In this document: one piece after another, positions 18,936 to 27,420 of the stretch
Position numbering within the stretch: the first letter of the stretch is position 1
Layout of the letters: each line of letters starts with the position of its first letter
Source: Vandammella animalimorsus
GTDB taxonomy: Bacteria; Pseudomonadota; Gammaproteobacteria; Burkholderiales; Burkholderiaceae_C
DNA length: 64,000 bases
Assembly (NCBI RefSeq): GCF_002285285.1
Contig: NZ_NSJF01000006.1
Location: 62,001-126,000 of the forward strand
Reading direction: 5' to 3'
Made by a program: the position numbers and the translations under genes
The notes under the pieces: model-generated
Databases searched by the model: none
What the model was told of the DNA's origin: nothing
The model's input: only the letters and a program-made list of their open reading frames with translations

Positions 18936-19578
18936 ACCCGCACGGCCCGGCCCCGGCAGGCCCCGCCTGCACCTGCACCTGCGCCTGGCGGCCCGGCTGA
19001 CGCCAGGCTGGGGCGGCGCGGTGCTGCTGAGCTGCGCCGCCACGCTGGCACAGCCAGCCTTGGCGCAGGCGCGGGCCTCCCAAGCAACCAGCGCCCAGCC
19101 GAGCGCAGACGCGCCCACCCGGCCTGCAATCCAGCCTGCGACCCGGCCCTGGTCCTTCGAGCTGGCCGCGCTCGACGGCAGCCGCTTCGTGCGCGCCAGC
19201 GACTTCGCCGGCCCAGTGCTGCTCAACTTCTGGGGGCGCGACTGCCCGCCCTGCATTGCCGAGCTGCCCATGCTGGAGCAATTCGCCCGCAGCCACCCGC
19301 AGTGGACGGTGCTGCTGGTGGCCACCGACACGCCGCGCCAGGCGGCGCAGTTTCTGGAACGCCGTGGCATCACCCTGCCCGCGCTGCGCGGCGGGGCACA
19401 GGTCGGGGCGCTGATGAAATCCGCTGGCAACCCGCGCGGCGCCCTGCCCTTTACCGTGGCCCTGCAAGGCCGCGCCATCTGTCGCACGCACACGGGCATG
19501 CTCAGCACCGCCGAGCTGCAAGCCTTGGCTGCGGACTGCGCAAATCCGCAGCAGCTGCCCACCGCGCAGGGATTTTGA
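18910..19578 (+). CDS. TlpA-like periplasmic thioredoxin-fold protein
   Basis: 222 residues. A long basic N-terminus (1-35) leads to a hydrophobic export segment (WGGAVLLSCAATLAQPALAQ), so the protein is periplasmic or membrane-anchored. The redoxin domain (about 78-205) has the active site FWGRDCPPCIAELPMLEQF with the CPPC motif of TlpA/ResA-like proteins and a cis-proline region ALPFTVAL. It overlaps the 3' end of the TonB receptor by 26 bases, implying coupled translation. Reduction of the CxxC in that receptor or of its ligand is an attractive but untested role. Two further cysteines (ICRTH, DCANP) occur near the end. Confidence 0.85.
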   Translation: MPARSSPSKPARPGPGRPRLHLHLRLAARLTPGWGGAVLLSCAATLAQPALAQARASQATSAQPSADAPTRPAIQPATRPWSFELAALDGSRFVRASDFAGPVLLNFWGRDCPPCIAELPMLEQFARSHPQWTVLLVATDTPRQAAQFLERRGITLPALRGGAQVGALMKSAGNPRGALPFTVALQGRAICRTHTGMLSTAELQALAADCANPQQLPTAQGF

Positions 19579-19620
19579 ACAGATTCAAAGGAGGGCGATC
19601 GGCTGCCTGCCTGCGCTAAG

Positions 19621-19737
19621 GGTTGTTGAGATTTAGGACCTGTTCACACTATGCAAGGCGGTTTTCGAGGTAAAAGCCGCAGCTGCTGCGCAGTTTTGAT
19701 CGAAGCCACCGCTGCAACACTGAATCTCAACAGCCCT
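19621..19737 (-). repeat. Dispersed intergenic repeat, long copy A
   Basis: 117 bases bounded by GGTTGTTGAGATT and its near complement AATCTCAACAGCCC. Read on the minus strand it shares GTGTTGCAGCGGTG and then TTCGATCAAAAC with copies at 40992-41070 and 57624-57700, but has about 40 extra bases in the middle. It lies between the convergent ends of the thioredoxin and DUF455 genes. Confidence 0.6.
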
Positions 19738-19745
19738 TGGCCAGC

Positions 19746-20612
19746 TCAGCCCGCCCCACCCGGCGGGTTTTCACTGCCCCATTGCAGATATTCGAGCTCT
19801 TGCTCGGTGAAACCTGCCGCGCGGCGCGCGTCCAGGTTCAGCGGCGGCTTGGGGCGCGGCGCCTCATACTGCGCCACCAGCTGCGGGTACAGGGCCACTG
19901 CGTCCAGCCCGCGCTGGTGGCACAGCCAGCGGTACCAGTAATTGCCGATGGCCACATGGCCCACTTCCTCTCGCAGGATGATGTCGAGCACGGCGCAGAT
20001 GGCGTGCGCGTCCTCGGTATCGACCTGGCGCAGCTTGTGCTGGATCAAGGGCGTGGCGTCCAGGCCGCGCGCCTCCAGCGTGCGCGGCACCAGCGCCATG
20101 CGCGCCAGAATGTCGTGCCTGGTCTTGCTGCACATGGCCCACAGCCCTTGGTGCGCGGGGAAGTCGCCATAGTCAAAACCCATGGCCTGTAGCTGCGCGC
20201 GCAGCAGCTGGAAGTGACGCGCTTCCTCGGCGGCGATCTTCAGCCAATCGCCATAGTACGAAGCGGGCATGCCGGCAAAGCGCCACACGGCGTCGAGCGC
20301 CAGGTGGATGGCGTTGTACTCAATGTGCACGATGGCGTGCACCAGCACCGCACGCCCTTGCAATGTGGCTGGCGAACGCCGCGCCACCTCGGTGTGCGGC
20401 GCCAGCCGCAGGCCAGGCGGCATGCCCGGCTCATCGGGCTCGGGCGCGGCCAGGGCCTGCTGCACGTCCAGCTCCATATGGGCCTGGCTGGCGTGCAGCT
20501 GCAGCACGGCCTCGGCCTTGGCGGTGGGGTCTTGCCACTGCAGCAGCTGCCGCGCCCGCTGGCGCAGGCAGGCCGCTTCGGTAGCAGTGGGGGTCTGGCA
20601 GGCCTGGGTCAT
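19746..20612 (-). CDS. DUF455 ferritin-like protein
   Basis: 288 residues, cytoplasmic. The motifs HIEYNAIHLALDAVWRFAGM and WLKIAAEEARHFQLL, with a later EDAHAICAVLDIILREEVGH, supply the Glu/His ligands of a four-helix di-iron fold, placing it in the DUF455 family related to MiaE-like and ferritin-like enzymes. The reaction is not known. It is divergent from the gamma carbonic anhydrase gene across 151 bases. A C-terminal KPPLNLDARRAAGF segment is typical of the family. I see no truncation. Confidence 0.9.
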   Translation of the reverse strand: MTQACQTPTATEAACLRQRARQLLQWQDPTAKAEAVLQLHASQAHMELDVQQALAAPEPDEPGMPPGLRLAPHTEVARRSPATLQGRAVLVHAIVHIEYNAIHLALDAVWRFAGMPASYYGDWLKIAAEEARHFQLLRAQLQAMGFDYGDFPAHQGLWAMCSKTRHDILARMALVPRTLEARGLDATPLIQHKLRQVDTEDAHAICAVLDIILREEVGHVAIGNYWYRWLCHQRGLDAVALYPQLVAQYEAPRPKPPLNLDARRAAGFTEQELEYLQWGSENPPGGAG

Positions 20613-20763
20613 GGGCGGCGATTGTAGGGGGCGTTCTGGGCGATGTTCTGGACGGCGGCAGGCTGTGCAGGCTCCCTACAATCGCAGACTCATGCAAGCA
20701 AACGCTGCCCACGCAGGGCAGTCTCCAGCCCCACTGCTACCCCCACCACACGAGGAGAAACCC

Positions 20764-21288
20764 ATGGCCCTGTATGAACTCGACGGCATCCGCCCCACCC
20801 TGGAGCCCGGCAGCTGGGTGGCCGACTCGGCCACGGTGCTGGGCCATGTCACGCTGGAGGCGCACAGCAGCGTCTGGTTCGGCGCCGTGATCCGTGGCGA
20901 TGGCGATCACATCCGCGTCGGCGCGGGCAGCAACGTGCAAGACGGCAGCGTGCTGCACGTCGATCCAGACAAGCCGCTGGACATTGGCCGTGACGTGACC
21001 ATCGGCCACCAGGTCATGCTGCACGGCTGCACGATCGGGGACGAATCGCTCATCGGCATCGGAGCCGTGGTACTCAACGGCGCCAAGATTGGCAAGAATT
21101 GCCTGGTCGGCGCGCGCGCGCTGGTCACCGAGAACAAGGAGTTTCCCGACGGCTGCATGATCCTGGGCAGTCCGGCCAAGGTGGTGCGCATGCTCACGCC
21201 GCAGGAGATCGAAGGCCTGCGCCGCAGCGCGCGCCACTACCGCGACAACGCACAGCGCTTTGCCCAAGGCCTCAAGCGCGTGGACTGA
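20764..21288 (+). CDS. Gamma carbonic anhydrase family protein
   Basis: 174 residues from the ATG at 20764, preceded by CGAGGAGAAA; the longer open frame upstream is not family-like. The protein is a left-handed beta-helix made of hexapeptide repeats (VTLEAHSSVWFGAVIRGDGD onwards) and a C-terminal helix. Zn ligands are His65, His82 and His87, matching the spacing of the archaeal Cam ligands. It belongs to the YrdA/PaaY-like branch, whose members vary in activity, so catalysis is not certain. Neighbouring genes give no pathway. Confidence 0.92.
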   Translation: MALYELDGIRPTLEPGSWVADSATVLGHVTLEAHSSVWFGAVIRGDGDHIRVGAGSNVQDGSVLHVDPDKPLDIGRDVTIGHQVMLHGCTIGDESLIGIGAVVLNGAKIGKNCLVGARALVTENKEFPDGCMILGSPAKVVRMLTPQEIEGLRRSARHYRDNAQRFAQGLKRVD

Positions 21289-21432
21289 GGTCGGGCTCCA
21301 AGGCCCGCGACCAGCGCCCGCGAGCGACTTGCGCGGCATCCTTGAAAACAGCTGGCCCAACACCATCTGTGCGGCATTCCTTTGCCCAGGCGCTGCCGCG
21401 CTCCCCGCTACCGCGCCCCATCTGTCCGCCCC

Positions 21433-22437
21433 ATGTCCGAAATCCAGAAATTCCTCTTTGAAGGCCTGCCCGTGCGCGGCTCCATCGTGCGTCTCGACGC
21501 CCCCTGGCAGGAGATGCTGGCGCGCCGCGCCGCCAACACAGAAACCGGGCCCTACCCCGAATGTGTGGCTCAGCTATTGGGTGAGATGAGCGCCGCAGCC
21601 CTGTTGATGCAGGCCAATATCCAATTTGACGGCGCGCTGGTGCTGCAAATCCAGGGCGATGGCCCGCTGCGCCTGGCCGTGGCCGAGGTCAAATCCAACC
21701 TGCGGCTGCGCGCCACGGCCCAGCTGGCCCCCGATGCCGCTGCCGCGTTGCAGGCCCTGCCAAGCCCCGATCTGCAGGCGCTGTGCAATGCGCACGGCCA
21801 AGGCCGTTGCGCCATTACCCTCGATGCCGAGCACAAGCAGCCCGGCTACCGGCCTTACCAGGGCATCGTCTCGTTGACCGACGCTCAGGGCCAGACCCTG
21901 CCCTCGCTGGCGGCCACGCTGGAGCAGTACATGCAGCAGTCCGAACAGCTCGACACCGTGCTGCTGCTGGCCGCCGATCAGCGCGTGGCCGCCGGGCTGC
22001 TGCTGCAGCGCATCCCCGTCAAGGGCCAGGCCAACCTGGGCGGCGCACTGCAAAACACCGACGAAGAAGACGCGCAAGGCCAGAACGAGCACTTCAACCG
22101 CATTGCCACGCTGGCGCGCAGCCTCACGCGCGAGGAATTGCTGACGCTGGACAGCGCCACCATCCTGCGCCGCTTGTTCTGGCAAGAGCAGCTGCAGCCG
22201 CTGGACACTGCCGGCCTCGCGCCGCACTTTGGCTGCCAATGCAGTCGTGAGCGCGTAGCCGCCATGCTGCAATCGCTGGGGCAGGCCGAAGTACAAGCCA
22301 TGCAGCAGGAGCAGCCAGGCCAGCCGCTGGAGATCGGTTGCGAATTCTGCGGCGCGCAATACCGTTTTGACGCTGTGGACACCGCCCAGCTATTCACTCC
22401 GCTGGCCACACCTGGGCAGCAGGACCAGCGGCATTGA
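21433..22437 (+). CDS. hslO: Redox-regulated chaperone Hsp33
   Basis: 334 residues from the ATG at 21433 (MSEIQKFLFEGLPVRGSIVR). Hsp33 is a cytoplasmic holdase activated by oxidation. The N-terminal domain carries NxxFDGALVLQIQG-type strands and a GYRPYQGIVSL segment. The C-terminal zinc site has Cys268-x-Cys270 (GCQCSRERV) and Cys303-x-x-Cys306 (GCEFCGAQ), the redox switch of the family. The length is slightly above the usual 290. It lies 61 bases upstream of a metal-exporting ATPase on the same strand and might be co-transcribed. Confidence 0.95.
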   Translation: MSEIQKFLFEGLPVRGSIVRLDAPWQEMLARRAANTETGPYPECVAQLLGEMSAAALLMQANIQFDGALVLQIQGDGPLRLAVAEVKSNLRLRATAQLAPDAAAALQALPSPDLQALCNAHGQGRCAITLDAEHKQPGYRPYQGIVSLTDAQGQTLPSLAATLEQYMQQSEQLDTVLLLAADQRVAAGLLLQRIPVKGQANLGGALQNTDEEDAQGQNEHFNRIATLARSLTREELLTLDSATILRRLFWQEQLQPLDTAGLAPHFGCQCSRERVAAMLQSLGQAEVQAMQQEQPGQPLEIGCEFCGAQYRFDAVDTAQLFTPLATPGQQDQRH

Positions 22438-22497
22438 AAGCCACGCTGGGTTTGTGCGCAACATCCGTGGGGCATACTAGCCGCTTTTGCCCGGATC

Positions 22498-24873
22498 ATG
22501 CCCATGAGCCCAGCCCCCAGCACGCCATCGCCCCAGTCCCAGGCCCAAGCAGCCGGCGCCAAGGCGCAATCAAGCAGCAGTTGCTGCGCTTGCCAAAGCG
22601 GCTGTGTCGGCAATGCCCCGCCCAGCGGCGCAAGCAACGACGCAAGCAGCAGCGCTGGCAGAGAAAGCGATGCGCAGCCAGCACTCCAAGACCATGCCAA
22701 TGGTCAGAGCTGGCACTATTTGCGCATTCCCGACATGGACTGCCCCAGCGAAGAGGCCCAAATCCGTCAGGCGCTTGCAGGCATTAGCGGCATTGCACAG
22801 CTTCAGTTTCGGTTTGGCGAACGCCTGCTGGGTCTGGCCGCGCCAGCTGCGCAACTGCCTGCTGCGCTGGCCGCCATCCGCGCCGCGGGCTTCAAAGTCG
22901 AGCACCTTTCTGCAGCTTCCTCTGCAATTCCTAACGCACGCAGCCGCTTATGGGCCGGCAGCGGCCGGCTGCTGCTGGCGCTGGGCCTGGCCATCGCGGC
23001 CGAGCTGCTGTTCTTCACGCACCACGCGCCCGGCAGCGCGCTGACGCAGGGCAGCATGTGGCTGGGCATGGCCCTGGCCGCACTGGCCATTGCCCTGGCC
23101 GGCAGCGCCACCTACCGCAAGGGCCTGACGGCGCTGCGCCAGGGGCGGCTGAACATCAACGCGCTGATGACGGTGGCCGTCACCGGCGCCTTTCTGATCG
23201 GTCAATGGCCCGAAGCAGCCATGGTCATGAGCCTGTACGCACTGGCCGAAGCGCTGGAGGCTCGCGCCGTGGATCGCACGCGCCAGGCCATCCAGGGCCT
23301 GCTGGCGCTGGCCCCGCAGCAGGCCGAGGTGCAGCAGGCCGACGGCCAGTGGCTGCTCCAACCGGTGGCGGACATCGGCCCCGGCGCCCTGCTGCGCGTG
23401 CGCCCGGGCGAGCGCATTGCCCTGGACGGGCAGGTCGAGCGCGGCCACAGCACGGTGGACCAATCGCCCATCACGGGCGAGAGCCTGCCGCTGGACAAAG
23501 GCCCAGGCGATGCCGTCTATGCCGGCACCATCAATCAGGCCAGCGAACTGCAGGTGCGCGCCAGCGCCCCGGCCACAGACAGTACGCTGGCACGCATCAT
23601 CCTCGCCGTCGAGCAGGCCCAGGCCACGCGCGCGCCCACGCAACAACTGGTCGATCGGCTGGCCGCCATCTACACCCCAGCGGTATTCGCCATCGCCCTG
23701 GCCGTGCTGCTGCTGTTGCCACTGCTGGGCCAGGCCAGCTGGCTGCAGGCGCTCTACCAGGCACTGGTGCTGTTGGTCATCGCCTGCCCCTGTGCGCTGG
23801 TCATCTCCACGCCGGTGACGGTGATCAGCGGGCTGACGGCCGCCGCACGCCGCGGCGTCCTCATCAAAGGCGGTGCATACCTGGAGGGCGCGCGCCGCAT
23901 CCGCGCAGTGGCGCTGGACAAGACCGGCACCATCACCACCGGCAAGCCGCAGCTACTGCTTGCCCAATGCCTGGACGATGCCGCAGACCACGCCGCCACG
24001 CACCGCCTGGCGCGCAGCCTGGCGCAGCGCTCGGACCACCCAATTTCGCAGGCCATCGCCCAGGGCCTGGCGCAGGCCACCCAGGATGCGGACTGGCCAG
24101 TCGAGGACTTTCAGGCCGTGGCCGGGCGCGGCGTGCAGGGGCGCATTGGCGCGCAGCCCTATGTGCTGGCCAATGCCCGCTGGCTGGACGAGCGCGGCCA
24201 ATACCCGGCCGAGCTGGCCGCGCTCGTGCAAGCGCAAACGCAGCAGGGCCACAGCGTTACGCTGTTGGCCGATGGCCAGCGCGCGCTGGCGCTGTACGCC
24301 GTGGCCGATGCCATCAAGCCCAGTTCGGCCCAGGCCATTGCCGCGCTCAAGGCCCAGGGAGTACACACCGTCATGCTCAGCGGCGACCATCTGGCCGCAG
24401 CACGCCACATCGCCACGCAAGCCGGCATCGACGCCGTGCATGGTGAATTGCTCCCCGAGGACAAGCTGCAGGCCATTGCCGCGCTGCAGCAGCGACTGGG
24501 CCCAACAGCCATGGCCGGCGACGGCATCAACGACGCCCCGGCCCTGGCCCAGGCCGACATCGGCTTTGCCATGGGCGGCATGGGCACCCACGTGGCCATG
24601 GAGGCGGCCGACGTGGTGGTCATGAATGACGACCTGCGTCGCCTGCCCGAGACCATTGCGCTGTCGCGCCGCACCCACGCGCTGCTGTGGCAGAACATCG
24701 CCCTGGCCCTGGGCATCAAGCTGCTGTTTTTGCTGCTGGCCATGACCGGCCAGGCCAGCATGTGGATGGCCGTCTTTGCCGACATGGGCGCCAGCCTGCT
24801 GGTACTGGCCAATGGCCTGCGGCTGCTGCGCCCGGCGCGGGCCTGGGCCGATGACGACAGACCCATCCAGTAA
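22498..24873 (+). CDS. zntA: Zn/Cd/Pb-type P1B ATPase
   Basis: 791 residues. The N-terminus is disordered with a cysteine cluster (SSSSCCACQSGC, about 26-37), then an HMA-like domain with MDCPSEE in place of the copper MxCxxC, the form found in Zn/Cd/Pb exporters. Later motifs are TGES, the membrane metal site Cys430-Pro-Cys432, phosphorylated Asp474 (DKTGTITTGKP) and GDGINDAPAL. It exports soft divalent cations with ATP. No MerR or ArsR regulator is adjacent. The symbol follows motif type; cadA would serve equally well. The gene is followed by a perfect bidirectional terminator. Confidence 0.93.
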   Translation: MPMSPAPSTPSPQSQAQAAGAKAQSSSSCCACQSGCVGNAPPSGASNDASSSAGRESDAQPALQDHANGQSWHYLRIPDMDCPSEEAQIRQALAGISGIAQLQFRFGERLLGLAAPAAQLPAALAAIRAAGFKVEHLSAASSAIPNARSRLWAGSGRLLLALGLAIAAELLFFTHHAPGSALTQGSMWLGMALAALAIALAGSATYRKGLTALRQGRLNINALMTVAVTGAFLIGQWPEAAMVMSLYALAEALEARAVDRTRQAIQGLLALAPQQAEVQQADGQWLLQPVADIGPGALLRVRPGERIALDGQVERGHSTVDQSPITGESLPLDKGPGDAVYAGTINQASELQVRASAPATDSTLARIILAVEQAQATRAPTQQLVDRLAAIYTPAVFAIALAVLLLLPLLGQASWLQALYQALVLLVIACPCALVISTPVTVISGLTAAARRGVLIKGGAYLEGARRIRAVALDKTGTITTGKPQLLLAQCLDDAADHAATHRLARSLAQRSDHPISQAIAQGLAQATQDADWPVEDFQAVAGRGVQGRIGAQPYVLANARWLDERGQYPAELAALVQAQTQQGHSVTLLADGQRALALYAVADAIKPSSAQAIAALKAQGVHTVMLSGDHLAAARHIATQAGIDAVHGELLPEDKLQAIAALQQRLGPTAMAGDGINDAPALAQADIGFAMGGMGTHVAMEAADVVVMNDDLRRLPETIALSRRTHALLWQNIALALGIKLLFLLLAMTGQASMWMAVFADMGASLLVLANGLRLLRPARAWADDDRPIQ

Positions 24874-24883
24874 AAATGCGCCC

Positions 24884-24920
24884 ATGAAAAAGCCGCCCCT
24901 TGAAGGGGCGGCTTTTTCAT
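24884..24920. terminator. Bidirectional terminator between zntA and the CsgG-like lipoprotein
   Basis: A perfect 17-base-pair stem (ATGAAAAAGCCGCCCCT and complement) with a TGA loop. A-runs on one side and T-runs on the other serve both convergent genes. Confidence 0.9.
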
Positions 24921-24965
24921 GGGCGCTGGCCGTGCCGGTTCAGCGTTCCGGCATGGGAGCCATGC

Positions 24966-26012
24966 TTACTGAGCCAGAGCGGCGGCCGTGGCCTGATCCA
25001 GGCGGCCGGTGACGGCCAAGCCATTGTCACGCTGGAAAGTGCGCAGCGCGTTGGCCGTGCGCTGGCCCATGCGGCCATCGGCCGTGCCAGCGTTGTAGCC
25101 CAGCTCGTTCAGGCGCGCCTGGGCGGCGCGCAAGTTCATGCGGCCGCCGGCAGCAGCGGGCTCGCCGGCGCGAGTTTGCGAAGGGGCCACGCCGCCATCA
25201 ACGCCGAGGCGGCCGCCGCCGCCCAGGCCCTGACCCTGCACGCTTTGCGAGCTGTAGCCGCGCAGCGAAACCACCATCTGGTTGTAGGCGTCCATGAACG
25301 CGGCGGTAATGACCTTGCCCTGCGGCGTGCTGCTGTAGCCGCCCAGGCCGCCGCCAGCGCGGCCAAACAGCCCGCCAAAGCCGCCGATGTCCATCTTGGA
25401 GGCGCTGCCCTGCGCCGCAGCCACCTGCACGCCCGAGCGGTTGTCCACCAGCGTCAGCATGGCGGCAGCTTCGCGGCGCTGGGTGCCCGCGCCAATGGCA
25501 GCCAGGGCACGGCCGCTGCCGCCGCCGATCAAACCGCCCACTGCGCCCATCAGCGCGCCGGTGTTGTCATCGCTGAAGATGATCTCGGGCGAAAGCGCGT
25601 AGTCCGAGGCCACGACCTGACCACGACCAAAGTTGCTGCCACGGCGCATTTCGCCGCTTTGCATCAGCTCACGCTCACGGCTCATGGCGTTCATGCCGGC
25701 AGCGCCGCGCTCGACCACGACGAAGCAGTTGGACTGCTGGATCATCAGACGCAGCAGGTTGGCCGTGGGCGGCAGGCGATATTCATTGCGCAGGATGGTG
25801 TACCAGCCGGCGGCCTCGTTTTCCACCAGCGATACCGTACCCAGCGGCGAGTCGCAGCGCTCGAGCTGGGTGTTGGCGCCCGTGGCATTGCCACCGGCCG
25901 CGCCACCCGTGGCCACGGTGTTGCCGCCGCCCAAGTTCATCCCCATTGTCTGGCACCCGGCCAACGTCAATGCGGCCGCACAAGCCACACCCAAAATACC
26001 GATACGCTGCAT
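24966..26012 (-). CDS. CsgG-like lipoprotein with a C-terminal peptidoglycan-binding domain
   Basis: 348 residues from the ATG at 26012. MQRIGILGVACAAALTLAGC is a lipoprotein signal with the lipobox LAGC. The middle (about 65-260) resembles the CsgG/HfaB outer-membrane secretion fold: SNCFVVVERG, YALSPEIIFSD, LTLVDNRSGVQVAAAQG. The C-terminus (about 285-348) is a PG_binding_1 domain (LRAAQARLNELGYNAGTADG, TANALRTFQRDNG). A glycine-rich stretch joins the domains. It may form or support a cell-wall-attached outer-membrane pore or amyloid-type exporter, but no curli genes are nearby. Role is inferred from domains only. Confidence 0.85.
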   Translation of the reverse strand: MQRIGILGVACAAALTLAGCQTMGMNLGGGNTVATGGAAGGNATGANTQLERCDSPLGTVSLVENEAAGWYTILRNEYRLPPTANLLRLMIQQSNCFVVVERGAAGMNAMSRERELMQSGEMRRGSNFGRGQVVASDYALSPEIIFSDDNTGALMGAVGGLIGGGSGRALAAIGAGTQRREAAAMLTLVDNRSGVQVAAAQGSASKMDIGGFGGLFGRAGGGLGGYSSTPQGKVITAAFMDAYNQMVVSLRGYSSQSVQGQGLGGGGRLGVDGGVAPSQTRAGEPAAAGGRMNLRAAQARLNELGYNAGTADGRMGQRTANALRTFQRDNGLAVTGRLDQATAAALAQ

Positions 26013-26139
26013 AAAGAAATGCCTCACTAAGAAAGTTGTTGAATGGTTTGCCGTGCGCAGGGCCACTTGCCAGGGCCAGGCCTTCACACGCGAACACCGA
26101 AGCGGCACTGCGCAGCACACAACAGCACGCTGCGCTGGC

Positions 26140-27264
26140 TTACTTCGGCGAACGGCGAGCGATTCTAGCGGCCGGGGCTGGCTGCGCGAACAGTGCAAAC
26201 AACATGTTACGCAACCAGCGCGCGCCCTCATCCCGGTGAAAACGCGGATGCCAGAAGCAATAGGTGCGCAGCACCGGGGCCTGTCGCCCCAGGCGCAACT
26301 GCCAAGCCCGCAGCGGCAAAACGGCCGAAAAAGTGCGTGCCAATTGCGCCGGCACCAGCGCCACGGCATCCGATTGCGCCACCAGCAGCGGCAGCGTCAA
26401 CAGGCTGGCGCAGCGGTAGTGGGCCGGCTCTGCCCCTTGCTTCGCGCTGGCCACAGCCTGCACCGTCACATCAGCTCCCCGTCGTTGACGCCTGGCGGCG
26501 CTGCCTGCCAGCGCCAACAGGGCCTGCTGTGCTTGTGCATAAACGCCCTGCGGTTGTTGCAGCAGCGCGCAGGCAGCACCAGCCAGGCAGGCGGCGTCCA
26601 GCTGCGGCTGCTGGGCCAACCAGTGGCCCAACGGCAGCGGCTGGACGGCGCGGGCCGCGCGGCTGCGGGCCGGGTCAGGGCCGGGCGTGGCGGCATCGGG
26701 CAGAGCCGGGTGGCCGCTGCGCGCCAGCAGCACGAAGGGTTGCTCGAACAGCAGCTGCTGCAGCGCGCCTTGCGGCATGTCTTCAAAAGCGCCGATGGCC
26801 AGATCCACCGTGCCTTGCAAGAGCGCGGCCTGCACGCCGCCTGCGGCCTGCAACGGCGTTTGCACGGCAATGCCAATGCGCGGCGCATGGCGCTGGCAGT
26901 GCGCGACCAGCGCGGGCATGAAGTGCGCCTCGGCCGCATCGAGCATGGCGATGGTGAACTGGCGCTGGCTGCGCGCCGGGTCGAAGTCGGCGCGCACGCG
27001 CATGCTGCGGCTGATGCCGGCCAGCGCATCGGCCACCGGGCCGGCCATTTGCTCGGCCAGCGGGGTGGGCTGCATGCCGCTGCGGCCGCAGCGCACAAAC
27101 AGCGCATCGCCCACCGCCTGGCGCAGGCGCGCCAGCGCCGCACTGACGGCCGGTTGCGACATGCCCAGCGCCTGCGCCGCGCGCGAAACGCTGCGCGTAT
27201 CCATCAGCGCATGAAAGATCAACAGCAGGTTCAGGTCGAAGCGGCGCAGGCTGTCCAACGACAT
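26140..27264 (-). CDS. LysR-family regulator divergent from hmgA
   Basis: 374 residues. An N-terminal winged helix (FDLNLLLIFHALMDTRSVSR, SQPAVSAALARLR) is followed by a substrate-binding domain. The protein is about 70 residues longer than usual, with an Ala/Gln-rich insertion around 195-260. It is divergent from hmgA, with a palindromic site between the two genes, so it probably controls homogentisate degradation in response to a pathway compound. I have not matched it to a named regulator. Confidence 0.88.
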   Translation of the reverse strand: MSLDSLRRFDLNLLLIFHALMDTRSVSRAAQALGMSQPAVSAALARLRQAVGDALFVRCGRSGMQPTPLAEQMAGPVADALAGISRSMRVRADFDPARSQRQFTIAMLDAAEAHFMPALVAHCQRHAPRIGIAVQTPLQAAGGVQAALLQGTVDLAIGAFEDMPQGALQQLLFEQPFVLLARSGHPALPDAATPGPDPARSRAARAVQPLPLGHWLAQQPQLDAACLAGAACALLQQPQGVYAQAQQALLALAGSAARRQRRGADVTVQAVASAKQGAEPAHYRCASLLTLPLLVAQSDAVALVPAQLARTFSAVLPLRAWQLRLGRQAPVLRTYCFWHPRFHRDEGARWLRNMLFALFAQPAPAARIARRSPK

Positions 27265-27283
27265 AGGGGCAAATCCAAGGTTG

Positions 27284-27302
27284 ATTCATCAGCTTGATGA
27301 AT
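27284..27302. promoter_or_regulatory. Palindromic LysR-type operator between the regulator and hmgA
   Basis: ATTCATCA-GCT-TGATGAAT: eight perfect base pairs around a 3-base centre, containing the T-N11-A pattern of LysR sites. It lies 20 bases from the regulator start and about 120 from hmgA, suiting autoregulation and activation of hmgA. Confidence 0.65.
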
Positions 27303-27420
27303 AGTATTTATAACGCCATCTTTATTGCCAATAACCAGAGCCTGGCCACAATGGCTAGTTCTGCTGCGCCCAAAGCAAGGAATGCAGCACCACATCCAAG
27401 GGAATACAAGGAGACACCCC

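Noticed and set aside
16608-19562. A 984-codon minus-strand frame opposite the TonB receptor and redoxin genes
   Set aside because: It is antisense to two well-supported genes and lacks any recognisable domain.
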